A stretch of 64,000 nt of DNA from Allolobophora icterica. Its lineage: Eukaryota > Annelida > Clitellata > Crassiclitellata > Lumbricidae. The notes below the pieces were generated by a model, which did not search any database, was not told the origin of the DNA, and saw only the letters and a program-made list of their open reading frames with translations. A program made the position numbers and the translations under genes. The stretch spans positions 71,970,390 to 72,034,389 of the forward strand of contig OY744604.1 of assembly GCA_963556255.1 (NCBI GenBank). The letters run 5' to 3'. This document shows positions 23,485 through 33,574 of this stretch, piece after piece; position 1 is the stretch's first letter; every line of letters starts with the position of its first letter.

Positions 23485-24465
23485 GCACTGTTCCTCACTC
23501 TACTATGGCCTAGTTTCTAGTCGTTTGGCGTGCCTCAACCGAGTGCAATGCTCTGCGGCACGTCTACATGTAGTTGGTCGAATACCAAAATTTGGTCAGG
23601 TCTCTGGTTATATGCTGTAGGTCATGCACTGGCTCCAGCCAACTGTCGGCCAGCGTGTATAGTATAAGGGTTGTTCCCCTGGTCTGGAGGTGCTTGCTGG
23701 GGTGCGCTCCAGCTTATCTGCGGGTCCTTTGCGCCCTATGCTGGGATTTCATGGTAGTCGCCACCTCCGATCTTCGGGCAAAGGGGTACTCATTGTGCCG
23801 ATCCCGCTTAGCCACCATGCAGAACCGTGTTTTCAGTGGTGGGCCCGACGGCATGGAACGGGCTTCCCGGATCTATGCCTGTTCCCGAGAACTCCCTCTT
23901 ATAAATTCTATAGGCCTACTCGATTGAAAACTGTCTTGTTTGGCCGTGCAGGAGTCGGGAGCACCTCTGAGTAGCCCCCCGAAGAGGTGCTCAGTGGCGG
24001 CGATCTTGTCTGAGAGGTGGGGGAACAAAGTCGGCCATGGTCTGGTCGATGACCTTTTTCAAGAATTCCATGTCCCCAAAAAAAATTCTTAACGTTTTGG
24101 GAATTCATCTCCACAAAAGTTGAGGACTTTTCTAGTAATTCATCTCCCGAAAAAGTTGATGACCTTTTTTTAGTCATTCGCCACTTTTTACAACTTGTTC
24201 TACTTTTTTACAAATTCCTTCTTCTTTCTCGCAATTTTTTTGGGGGACACTTCTGCTAACAAATTTTTTTTACCTTGTCTGGTCAGAAACGCTGCAAAAC
24301 CCTCACGCGCAATTACATTTATCCGCCTTTTTTGGTGTTTCTTCAAAATGTGGGGGGACAAATGTATGGAATGTCCCCCCACTCTTAAAGGTGGGGACTT
24401 GTCCCCCCCGACCCCCCTAGATCGCCGCCCATGGAGGTGCTATGTAAATACTCGATCGAATTAAT
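23485..24465 (+). pseudogene. Second, more degraded copy of the same LINE, split by a MITE
   Basis: Frameshifted translation parallels the copy at 21926-23070 (RIPKFGQVSGYML.., FYRPTRLKTVLFGRAGVGST). Its 3' end (gaagaggtgct/atgtaaat) is split by the MITE at 23992-24433. It carries the 6-bp gain that creates TAGGCCTA at 23911. Confidence 0.8.
23992..24433. mobile_element. hAT-like MITE inside the second LINE copy, 442 bp
   Basis: Termini cagtggcggcgatc and the complement of catgggcggcgatc. The perfect 8-bp TSD gaggtgct is at 23984-23991 and 24434-24441. The interior has repeated gaattcatctcc..aaaagttgatgac words, shared with the CAGTGTTTAATCTAG MITEs, although the ends differ. Confidence 0.9.
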
Positions 24466-25150
24466 TAATAAATAGCACAACTAATAGATATGAGCATTTT
24501 TACAAATGTGGCTTCCAAATTTAGTTGTGTTAATTAGATTCAAAGCATTTTTGCAACGTGAATGCCGATAATTATTTATTTTGGTAGTTGGGGCCTTTTT
24601 CATGTGCTCGCTCCCCCTGGTGTTGAAACCTGGCTACGCCACTGGACCAGCCAATATAAAACTGGTAGGCAGGCAAGGGCAAGGACGGTTCCAGTTCAAG
24701 GTCGAAGAGTCGGGATTGTAGACAGTCAGACGGGTGGGTGGGTGGTGTCTAGAATTGAAAGGACGAGAATACTAAGAAGGTGGTTCAGAATAGGGTTCCT
24801 TGAGGAGGAATTTGTATACCTCATGCTCAGAGTAACATCTGTTGTCATTATCAAATATAAAGATTTACATGTATCTTAACGGCGTATCAAATGGTGCCCT
24901 AAACACTTAACGACGAATTGCATTGGTTTCCCAGTCGCTTTTAGTAGGCCTACACTCTCGTCTTAACGTGTTAAAAGTAACGCATAATATTACTACCTCT
25001 TTAAAGTGTTAAGCGTAACTACGACAAGACTCTTACACAGATGAAGTAATGAGACTGATAATTATTATAATGAGGAACTTCTGAAGCGCTGGTGTATAGT
25101 GCACAGGGCATCTACCGATGGTGTAATAAACCATGGCGTATGCTCTAACA

Positions 25151-25481
25151 CTGCGGTTCCCAAACTTCTCTGGGTCGGGACCCACTTGTGAATATCTTGG
25201 CAGTCTTACCCACCGTGTAAAATTAATCATTGTGTACTAAAATGTGATTCGTAGATTGGCGTCGAAATATGCGGATTTACGCACGGAGTTTAGAAATTGG
25301 TATATTGAAAGTATTAACTTAGGTAAAAAAAACAGTTCACAATTTATTGCAATCCAAAAGCATCTGTCGTATCTATATAATGCAACAGTGTAAGTAATGT
25401 TGTTGCTCCGAAAAAAATGTTTCTCGAAAAAAATGTGGCGATCCATTTGCCAGAGCTTCATAACACAGTTTGGGAACTCTG
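25151..25481. mobile_element. hAT-like MITE, 331 bp
   Basis: Ends ctgcggttcccaaactt and cagtttgggaactctg are inverted repeats. The 8-bp TSD is ctctaaca (25143-25150) and ctttaaca (25482-25489), one mismatch. The paralogous segment near 47341-47355 has the uninterrupted site (tgtctaacaatctgtaac), confirming both borders. Confidence 0.88.
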
Positions 25482-26200
25482 CTTTAACAATCTGTAGCCG
25501 TGTTCTGCAATAGGCCCTATTTACGATATTATTTTCTATTTATAGCCTATGGCTGTAACCAACCTTTGTTGGTCAACGATACAATTTTTTTACCCCAGGC
25601 TGGTTAACAGCAAATAATTAGTCTACTGCACTCGTGAATATTCAGGTGCGCTTTAACCAGACCAAGGAAAATTTAAATTAGCCTAGGCTTTGATGTCAGC
25701 CGATACCAAACTTATGCTAAGAAGCTTATGATATTTAGAAAACAAAATGAAGCCCACATACCAGCCATGACGGTTGTAACAGAAAGGACGAAAGCATTAT
25801 GCAAGAAAATTACCGCAAAAATTCCGTGACCAATTGGGTTTCAATCATTTTCAATGGCTGTTCCATAAAACACACCATTTAAGTAACTATGTGACAAACT
25901 TCTGAATTTTTGTAACACTAAATCTTATGCTTATTTAACTTATTGGAAACGCATGAGAGAACGAATATTTTTGATTTTTCAAGCCTCGAGAGTAGGTCCT
26001 TACTTTATTATACGTGATCTTCACTGAGGAAACTTTCACAAAATTTGAAAAATCAAAACTGTCTGATACTGCACTAGATTGTACTGGAATTGCTTTTCAA
26101 TTGTGAAAATAGCATGTTCTCATTACCAATAATACAAAATTTGCATTTAGAGATGCAGGTCTCTTCAGAGGTACTCTTGAAATATCGCGAGTTAATGTTT
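25482..26200. repeat. Dispersed duplication, copy 1 left part
   Basis: Diverged match over about 700 bp to 47348-48045, beginning caatctgtagccgtgttc versus caatctgtaaccgtgttc and running to a shared gtctcttca..ttttgaaa region. The two copies differ by many substitutions and small indels, so the duplication is old. Confidence 0.8.
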
Positions 26201-26261
26201 ACCATGCCTAGAGTACCTGTACCTAATCATCTTATGCTGTCATACATTTCTGTTTCCCCGG

Positions 26262-26343
26262 GGCTTCTGTGCTGAGATCACCTCTGAATAGTTATTCTGC
26301 GAGAGGCGCTTTATAAATTTCTAGATACAATACAATACAATAC
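26262..26343 (+). pseudogene. LINE 3' end fragment
   Basis: Short tail tgctgagatcacctctga..gaggcgctttataaatttct followed by (atacA)n, matching the 3' ends of the L2/CR1-like LINEs in this window. Confidence 0.7.
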
Positions 26344-27780
26344 ATGAAATCTGCATAAAAACTGTCTAAGAGGAATTTGTTGTCAGAATAAATAATCGAT
26401 GCACTCGAATTCAAATTAGTGCACCAAAATAAAATGTCAAATTAAGTTTGTCCAGTGCATCAAAAGAGAATTAAAAATGAAAATACTTAGACAGCAAAAC
26501 TTTACGCGATGTTGCAGTTTTGTAGTTAGCACAACAAGGAAATATAAATATGCAAAAACTCACCTTCACCCATCTTAGACAAACTTGTCTTCTGATTGCG
26601 TGTGCTGGAATTGCTTTTTCCAACACGTTAGGCCCTTAGGGGTTTCGGGCACAGCCACAAACGTGAGCGAGAAACGCGTTCCAAATAGGTGTACTAGTAT
26701 TGTTGTTGTTGTTGTTGCTGTTGCTGCTGCTGCTACTGGTGTTATTTTTAGTAGGCCTACAATCATAATTTTTTTAATATCTTTTTTCAAACTCGAGGTA
26801 CCGTGCAACTGGTTGGTCACGAACCGCATAAGCTAGAAGAAGAAATTTTTCTTTTTTATAATTGGCTTGGACAAGAATGGCTAGTTATTCAAAATTATCA
26901 GAAGTTTTCAATTACTTGAGTGTATAATTTTGAATTACATTCCTAAACTAAGAGGACTAACGGGGAAGGGAGGTTTGGCAAGTTTGTCTGCCATGGCTTA
27001 CACGTTGCAATCAATCAATCAATCAATCAAATTCGTTTATTCAATACATTAAGCTGACACTGACGCAACTTAGACATAGGCCTATACACAAATTCTTTTG
27101 TAGGAGTCTGTAGTCTATAGCTGGCATAGATTTCTTTCTCACAAATTAAACCTGTTTACACCAATTTTGTTCCAGTTCAGTCAAACAGAAGAAGTGGCAA
27201 ATGTATTTTATACAAGTGAATAGGGAAGCTGGCCGAATGACACATAGAGTGGCCTGTGTCGTAGCAACCTAGCCGGGGGCCCTTGGACATTATAAGCATA
27301 GGGGCGCTTACCATTAAAAAGTGAAAATAATTAGACATCTATTTAAAACTGCAGTTAGGTAAAAAAAAGAGCATTAAACATTATCATAAATAATCCATCG
27401 TTCAAGCCTTCAAGTCACATTAATAGTTCAAGACAAAAAAGGATACAACAAAACTGTATTGGCTAATATGGCCTTTCGGCGCTTATACACTAATTACATG
27501 CTGAATGCTTAGCTACTGTACATTAACATTGTAGATAGGAGAATTACATAATGAATGAAGAATCATGAAGAATACTACATCTTGCACAGTACAATAGTCA
27601 ACAGGTCAATAGGTTATCCTAATGAATAGTTCAAGCGAGATTAATAATTAAAGTCTTGAATTATAAAATTAATATAGGTCGAAATGTATTGGTCTGCCAG
27701 TCCCATCTATACATGCACTGCGTACACAGTAATGTAGACTGTAGACTGTAGTTCGACAGAGAATCACTTCATGAATTTGG
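26344..27780. other. Intergenic stretch with simple repeats
   Basis: It contains (GTT/GCT)n at 26699-26735, which produces short open frames, and (AATC)n at 27009-27028, probably a retroposon tail. No gene is seen. Its right part may include the 3' flank of the hAT element whose transposase lies at 27820-28690. Confidence 0.45.
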
Positions 27781-27819
27781 CTATTCTAGCTTTACTGTTC
27801 GCAAATGTGTCTATCAAGT

Positions 27820-28690
27820 CATCAATTTTCAATTGTTTGCTCATTCGTTTTCGATCGCAAGACGAGCAAGATCATCAAGCCTATCCTATGAGATAGTGGA
27901 TCTAAGATACGTCTTTATGATTTTCAATTTGGAGAAGGAGCGCTCCGCACTGGCATTGATGACTGGATGAGTGGCAGTGCACAGTAGCCAATTCCGGGAT
28001 AGATGACGTGATGTGAGAGATCTAAATGAGTTTGAGTATGTCCAACACAGTTTTTGTTGTTTCAAGTTCCTTGCTGAACTCACATCTGAAGGACCAAATC
28101 GTGGCCGATTTCCGATGAATATGTTTGCTACAGTTTTGTCGCTGCTAATTCTAAACCAACATCGTATAGTGCATCAGAGATTTGGAATAAAGAATACTAA
28201 ACTCTGCCCTTCAAATTTCAAAACAACTCTTAAGCTGTGCCATTGCTGTGTCTACAATAGAGAAAAATACATGACTCTTGAAAACTACTTCAGGATCTCG
28301 AAGACGTTCGTCATTGTTCGGTTCATCAAAGAATTTCTTTGTGCGTTTCTTTCTAACAGCATCAAACGTCGGTGTAATCTTCCAAATAGCTGAGATTGCT
28401 GTAGCTGTAGTAATGATAGTTTCCCACGAATCACGCGTGTAAGTCATTTCACCAAATGCCATGGAGAGCTGCAGTCCGCTAGCAGCAGATATGTCTATTT
28501 CGACTGACTGAAGTGCACGAGACGCACTGTCATTTGTCAGTAACAATCTTTTCCAAATGGAAATAAACATTATGAACTCAAATTTCTCCATATCGTGCTT
28601 CAAACCAGTAACATCACTCCTCTCCTTTGAATCTGTGCTCTCGAGGCAAATTCTTGTCAGAACATCAAGCACTGAAGTTGAATTCCAATA
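27820..28690 (-). pseudogene. hAT transposase C-terminal half (ZMYM1-like), with stop
   Basis: Minus strand: KHDMEKFEFIMFISIWKRLL, ..LQSVEIDISAASGLQ.. and VRKKRTKKFFDEP, then after frame changes the hAT dimerisation motif NASAERSFSKLKIIKTYLRS, TIS, a TAG stop and DRLDDLARLAIENE. The TAG occupies the place where a codon like CAG would continue the motif. Termini of the host element were not resolved. Confidence 0.8.
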
Positions 28691-28801
28691 AGCCTAATGT
28701 TTGTTCCGTAATTCGCTTTACAGCAGAAGATTTTTAGGCGGACGTCCAGTTTAATCATGCCTATATGAGGATCCGATGGGACCCGTATTCCGAAGTTCAA
28801 C

Positions 28802-29364
28802 CTATTTAGGGCTCATGTGGATACCATAACATGTTTTTCGGTATCCTGATAGGGAAGAAACTTCAGGCGGAAAATATGAGGTGATTTTCTGCTGTTTCTT
28901 TTTTGACGGCATTGCCTTCTCTGGAGAACTAAGTGGTCTTATATTCTCCTTTTTACTCATCTGAGTTTGTTTTGCAGAATTAGATTTCTTGATTTTTTTA
29001 TCTATCACAATTTCCTTATCTTCTTCAGGATCGTTTCGACAACTTAGGGCTCGTTTACGTTGCAACAGTTTTTTCATTTCATCCATTGGCTTTTTATTTT
29101 CTACGTTTGTCTTCTCTTCTCTTTTCAACTGTTGCTTCATGTCTTGAAGTTCTTTCTTGTACTGATTTTTCTCTTCCTTTTCTAAGTCGAGCTGTTCTTT
29201 TATATTTACCACTTGTTTCACGAGATTTTGGTTTTCTTGTAGTTTATTCTTTAGCTGTTTTCTAATTTCTTCCAACTGTTCATCCCGTTCCCTAGCACTT
29301 GCCTCGTCTCTGTCGCTCGCAAGCAAAGCTTCATCTCGTTTCAGTCGATCCATAGTTGTTCCTT
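28802..29364 (-). CDS. Coiled-coil exon of CARD gene A, with PIP-box-like C-terminus
   Basis: Minus-strand terminal exon; acceptor tatattttgcag, stop at 28802-28804. It reads KGTTMDRLKRDEALLASDRD, then about 100 residues of strongly predicted coiled coil (EQLEEIRKQLKNKLQENQNL, VKQVVNIKEQLDLEKEEKNQ). A basic tail follows, with KRAL, KKIKKSN, SSPEKAMPSKKK and then QQKITSYF. That last motif matches the PCNA-binding PIP-box pattern Q-x-x-(I/L/M/V)-x-x-(F/Y)-(F/Y). The 2-nt start phase fits the CARD exon at 29834-30127. The basic clusters suggest a nuclear protein (inference). It differs from gene B, which ends in an acidic tail. Confidence 0.72.
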
Positions 29365-29487
29365 CTGCAAAATATAGTTTATTTCCTAGTTAGTACAAAT
29401 GTCTCAGATTAACTAGTTGACATCACTTTGCAGTGTTTTTACTTTTAATCAGGGTCGAACGATAATGACAGTGAGTAGTGCAAAGAC

Positions 29488-29762
29488 CAGTGTTTTTTCT
29501 AGAAAAGGTTCCGGAACTGGGATCAACCTTCTGCTGGCCTCATTCCGGAACTGAAGAATTATGGAAGGGCTAAAATCCCGAAAAAAACGGGATTGGGGGT
29601 CGGGAGAGGTCTCAATAAACACTGAAAACAGTTCACAACACTGAAATTAATTAAAATAACTAAATTATTGCTTTTATTATTAAAATAAATGAATAATTTT
29701 TTAGTAGCTGAAAAAAGGTGCCGGAACGCCGTTCCGGCGCGTTCTGGCTGAAAAAAGCACTG
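29488..29762. mobile_element. hAT-like MITE in the intron of CARD gene A, 275 bp
   Basis: Ends cagtgttttttctag and the complement of cagtgcttttttcagc. Perfect 8-bp TSD gcaaagac at 29480-29487 and 29763-29770. The interior has an inverted pair built on ttccggaac / gccggaacgccgttccggc. Confidence 0.9.
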
Positions 29763-29833
29763 GCAAAGACATTTATAGATTCCACAAAGCATGATAATTC
29801 CTAAATATAACGACTAGGAATCTTCTTGCTTAC

Positions 29834-30127
29834 TTGCAGGTTGATCAAGTAATCCATGCAGCCAGGAACTTCCGGTTTCTTTCAGAGCCATTTTAAACAC
29901 TAAGAACGTCCTTGGATTCTTCAGACTTAACAGCAGGTGAAGAAATGCCCGATTGATACCAGATCTTGTGCGGCCACTTCCGCTGGCTTCGATACCATGC
30001 CATTCTTCCACTGATATTATACTCTCTTGAATAAGCCAGTCGCTTATAGGCGCTGATATCATGTCTGATACCAATCTCACGAGGTTATCTATAACACGCC
30101 CCTTTAATTCCTCATTTGAAACAACAT
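29834..30127 (-). CDS. CARD-domain exon of CARD gene A
   Basis: This 294-bp minus-strand exon has acceptor ttgcttgtag and donor gtaagc, ending in phase 1. It reads VVSNEELKGRVIDNLVRLVS, PISDWLIQESIISVEEWHGI, GINRAFLHLLLSLKNPRTFL and VFKMALKETGSSWLHGLLDQ. These helices fit a CARD, a six-helix death-fold domain that builds signalling complexes by homotypic contacts. Gene B has a paralogous exon with the same start phase and the same position relative to a coiled-coil exon. The N-terminal start exon was not found; the codon before the domain is split across the splice site. Confidence 0.75.
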
Positions 30128-30571
30128 CTACAAGCAAAATTTGCATTTTCGCATTACGTATACACATACGGAACCCAAACTGTTACCTTAGCAAAAAGGT
30201 AACACAGAAGTAACACAAAAGAAAGCTTACTTAAGTGCGATAAATTTCTATGGTTCCATTAATTATCTGGAAATACGAGAGCAAAGACAGATGACAGAGG
30301 AGGGTGAGGAAGACCCAAGCAGATGCTTTGGACTGGATGTTGACGAATCGATATAGCAAGGTTTAACATGAAGCTTAGAACCGAGAGATGCGGCTGCTGT
30401 TGACGTCAGGGCATAGAATCTAAAGAAGAGTAAGAGAGAGAGCATCTACCGCCTTGCAGCTTATACATTTTCTGAAGACAGCGTGGTTCGACTTGATCGC
30501 TAAATTGCTTACTTCATAGTCAAATACGTCGATGCAAAATTATTTCCCAGTAGAGGATGAAACTATAAAAC

Positions 30572-30841
30572 CAGGCCCGAGTGGCAAACTAGGCAGCCGC
30601 CTAGGGCCGCCGATTTTTAGGGGCCGCCAATTTTCCATGTTTCCGAAATAGCCTAAACATAAAAAAATAATTTCTGGACATTCATAAATGAAACAACGTT
30701 GGATTATTTTTAATTATTATCGCTAGATGGAAGTAATATAGTGTTGGTGTAATAAATTATGTTCTATTAAGGTAGGGTTCACCGTTAAGTTTTAATCATA
30801 AGTTTTTGCCTAGGGCCGCTAAATGTCTTGAGCCGGGCATG
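30572..30841. mobile_element. hAT-like MITE, 270 bp
   Basis: Ends caggcccgagt and the complement of catgcccggct. Perfect 8-bp TSD tataaaac at 30564-30571 and 30842-30849. The duplicated locus has the empty site near 48182 (gctataaagcaactgctgtcg). Confidence 0.88.
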
Positions 30842-31990
30842 TATAAAACAACTGCAGTCGAAATGTGTGTTTAACAGTTTTATTTCTTCTGTAGTTCACA
30901 AATTATGTTTCTCAATAGTTCACTAAAGTTTTAAAAGTGGGTTCACTTTGTTGGGATTAACCTTATACCTTAATATACAATAACTTTCAAGTTGGGTAAA
31001 AAAATAATAAAGTTAAATCTTGGTTTTTAAAGCAGTGGTTCTGGTGTGGCATCTGTTGATGTCTTGTGCATTAACACCGGCGCAATAGAAGTTACTAATT
31101 TGAATGCAAAACTTTCTGAAGCATTTTTACAACCTACAGTAATTAATTTAATTTAGTGAAAAGAACAACGTGTTGCAGAGTAGTCTCTGAAAACTTCACA
31201 GAACCTCTGCAACGGATAAATTATTTGCTCACTTTCTGACCCATTTTCATGATAATTTATTTGATTAATCTAGATTGCCGCGTTTACAAGGTAAGTAAGT
31301 AAGTAAGTAAGCAAGTAAGTATGGACTTTAATGCTTCGCCTGCAAACGCACTGCGGCTAACAAACTGGTTAATACAAGTGTAAGAAACTGAACATATCAA
31401 GCACAGGCACAAGCAACCTAAATAAAAGGAAAAGAAAAAAATAATTTAAATCCAATTAGTGTTCAAATTCCTAAGTAGAGCATTCTAATGATAAAATGTG
31501 TATCAGCCCTGGGGACCTCACGGTTATGCGGTAGGCTTACAGTGCTAGCCGATTAGGCCTAAGACTCTTACCACCTCAGAATTTTAAACCAAGATTTAGA
31601 TTGCATAAAAAATGGAATAGTTTTCTAGCTAAACGATCATCTGCTTCATTACAAAGAACCTACAACCAAAGACAGTTGATATATTGTGTAATATAAATTC
31701 ATGCTATGAAGCTATACGTTACTTTCTAGCAGTTTAATTGCATAGCTTTGCTGGTTAGTATTTAAATAATATTAGCATTATGCCACGCGTGCTATTTATG
31801 CCTAACATATATGAATACGATTTCACCGCAACAATGTGTAGACGTCTTTTCAGTTGACATGTTGTGATCCAGTTGCCGAACAAATTAATGTGTGCGATCT
31901 TTCCTCGATACACCTGCAAAAACTAACAGTTTGCAAATATTATAACAGTAACTGTTGTAAAGAATCGAGTAGATGGAAGTTTCTGACTGG
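30842..31990. repeat. Dispersed duplication, copy 1 right part
   Basis: Matches 48180-49490 in diverged form; anchors include tgcaaaactttctg, ataaattatttgctca, cctcagaattttaa, agactgttgat/agacagttgat and ctagcagttta. It is interrupted by the retroposon-like insert at 31287-31545, absent from the other copy. Confidence 0.75.
31287..31545. mobile_element. Retroposon-like insert with (GTAA)n tail
   Basis: Starts with (gtaa)n at about 31291-31320, followed by tggactttaatgcttcgcctg. The paralogous segment (about 49020-49040) runs through without it, so this is an insertion. Similar agtaagtaagta tails occur near 4015 and 19975. The family is not identified and the right border is approximate. Confidence 0.5.
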
Positions 31991-33440
31991 GAGTACAGTG
32001 GTTAATATATAGGATTTTCAAGCGCCGGTGTAGCAATTTCAGTTATCCCCACTTCACATTACCCCCAGTAACTTGAAATCGCGTTCAGATTACCGGGAGG
32101 TAATCTTAAATCGATTTCATGTTACCCCGGGGTAACTTGAAATCGATTTAAGATTAACCCATATACGATCTCAGATTACCCTCAAATTAATGGGGCCAAT
32201 TTTTCGTCTATCTCATATAATACTAATGATTGTCAATATATATCATTAAACTCTCACTACCCCTATTGCATGATGTATGATGTTATTGTAGTTCACACAT
32301 CAACTACATATGAAACATGCAAATCATGCATATTAGCTAAACGTTATGGTAACTTATGGTAACTGCCTTTAGTCCAGGCAATCTAGCTCAAATATCCATT
32401 GAACCTGGGCAAAATTGCTTCAGAAGCTTTTTAAACGGTTTCCTGTCCAGAAAAATTGCTGAATAACACATCCAAAATTCGACAAAATTGGAGTAGGGGA
32501 ACACCCCCAAAATGAATTTCAAAATGGCGGATTGGTGTTTCTAAGAAATACCAATAATAATGTAGAGAGACGTATATAACATTATCTGTCTCATCCGGGT
32601 AGGAAAGGGAATATTGTGACCAAATTGGGTTAATATTGGGTCCTTGGTTCAAAGCTCCGAATGCATATTGTCGAGTCCTTAGCTTAGATAAAAAATGAAG
32701 TTTCTTTTTACGATCTACTAAATATATGACAAATGATTGGCGTTTTAACGTTTAGGAAATCTACCCAGGTGACACTGTTTAAGCGGGGTACACAGCCCTT
32801 TCTGTGTCACCTGCGTACCAAAACTAAACCAATATTCAGGCGAATAAACAACCTGCTGTGCAATCATTAAATCGGGCAGCTAACACGAATATTATTTATA
32901 TTTTTGTTCAGATATTGAGTCTAACTTTCAATTTTGTATGTTTTACGTATTTTATTCAATAAACGTATCATGAGTTGTAAACACAAGAATTTAATCATTT
33001 TAGCTAAATCAGATTCAACCAATAAAACTACTGAGTCAGGTCATTTGAGTGTGAAGTACTGTGTAAGCTTACGCTGTTGCTAACTTGCTGTACATGTAGA
33101 TTTACGTTTAGGCTAAAAATGATCCTACTCGCTGCCAGAGGCCATTCTGACCGCTGGGGGCCTTTGTGCATTGCACAACCTGCACAACGCATTGCAACGC
33201 CACTGGTTGGGAGCAAGAATAGTAGTAGGCCCTAATCATGTTAACTTCAGTGTCATTGAAAATGTTAGGGGTAAGGTATGGTAGAGATAGCGAGGTGTAA
33301 GGGTATGGCCTAGGGGTATGGGTAGAAGGGAATTGCAGGTATGAGATCATCACGATCATCAATATATCCATCACCATCCAACATCGTTACCGCACTAGTA
33401 TTATTATTGTTATTACCTGAGGCTGAAGGTGTAATAACTG
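31991..33440. other. Intergenic stretch containing a palindrome cluster
   Basis: It holds the palindromes at 32040-32180, listed separately, and otherwise no recognisable gene or delimited element. Confidence 0.45.
32101..32156. repeat. Near-perfect 56-bp palindrome
   Basis: Arms of 28 bp meet at cccc/gggg (32128/32129) with one mismatch (32120 versus 32137). The core gttaccccggggtaac is perfect. A second palindrome, agattaccgggaggtaatct, overlaps its left side at 32087-32106, and related gtaacttgaaatcg words repeat nearby. It could form a cruciform and may be the core of a foldback or MITE-like element. Confidence 0.9.
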
Positions 33441-33446
33441 TAGTAG

Positions 33447-33505
33447 GCCTAGTAGTAGTAGTAGTAGTAATAATAATAATAATAGTAGTAGTAGTAGTAG
33501 TTGTT

Positions 33506-33573
<68 letters not shown>
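33447..33573. repeat. (TAG)n microsatellite
   Basis: About 120 bp of GTA/TAG trinucleotide repeat with short AAT and TTG interruptions. It produces poly-Val and poly-Tyr frames that are not genes. Confidence 0.95.

Positions 33574-33574
<1 letters not shown>

Larger units (their letters stand above)
21651..24644 (+). mobile_element. hAT element carrying two LINE copies and a MITE (nested, 3.0 kb)
   Basis: The outer termini are cagaggcgtagctagg and the complement of cagtggcgtagccagg, with a perfect 8-bp TSD gaccagcc (21643-21650 and 24645-24652). Remains of a plus-strand hAT transposase flank the first LINE. The element is inactive: frames are shifted, parts are missing and other elements interrupt it. 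Confidence 0.9.
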
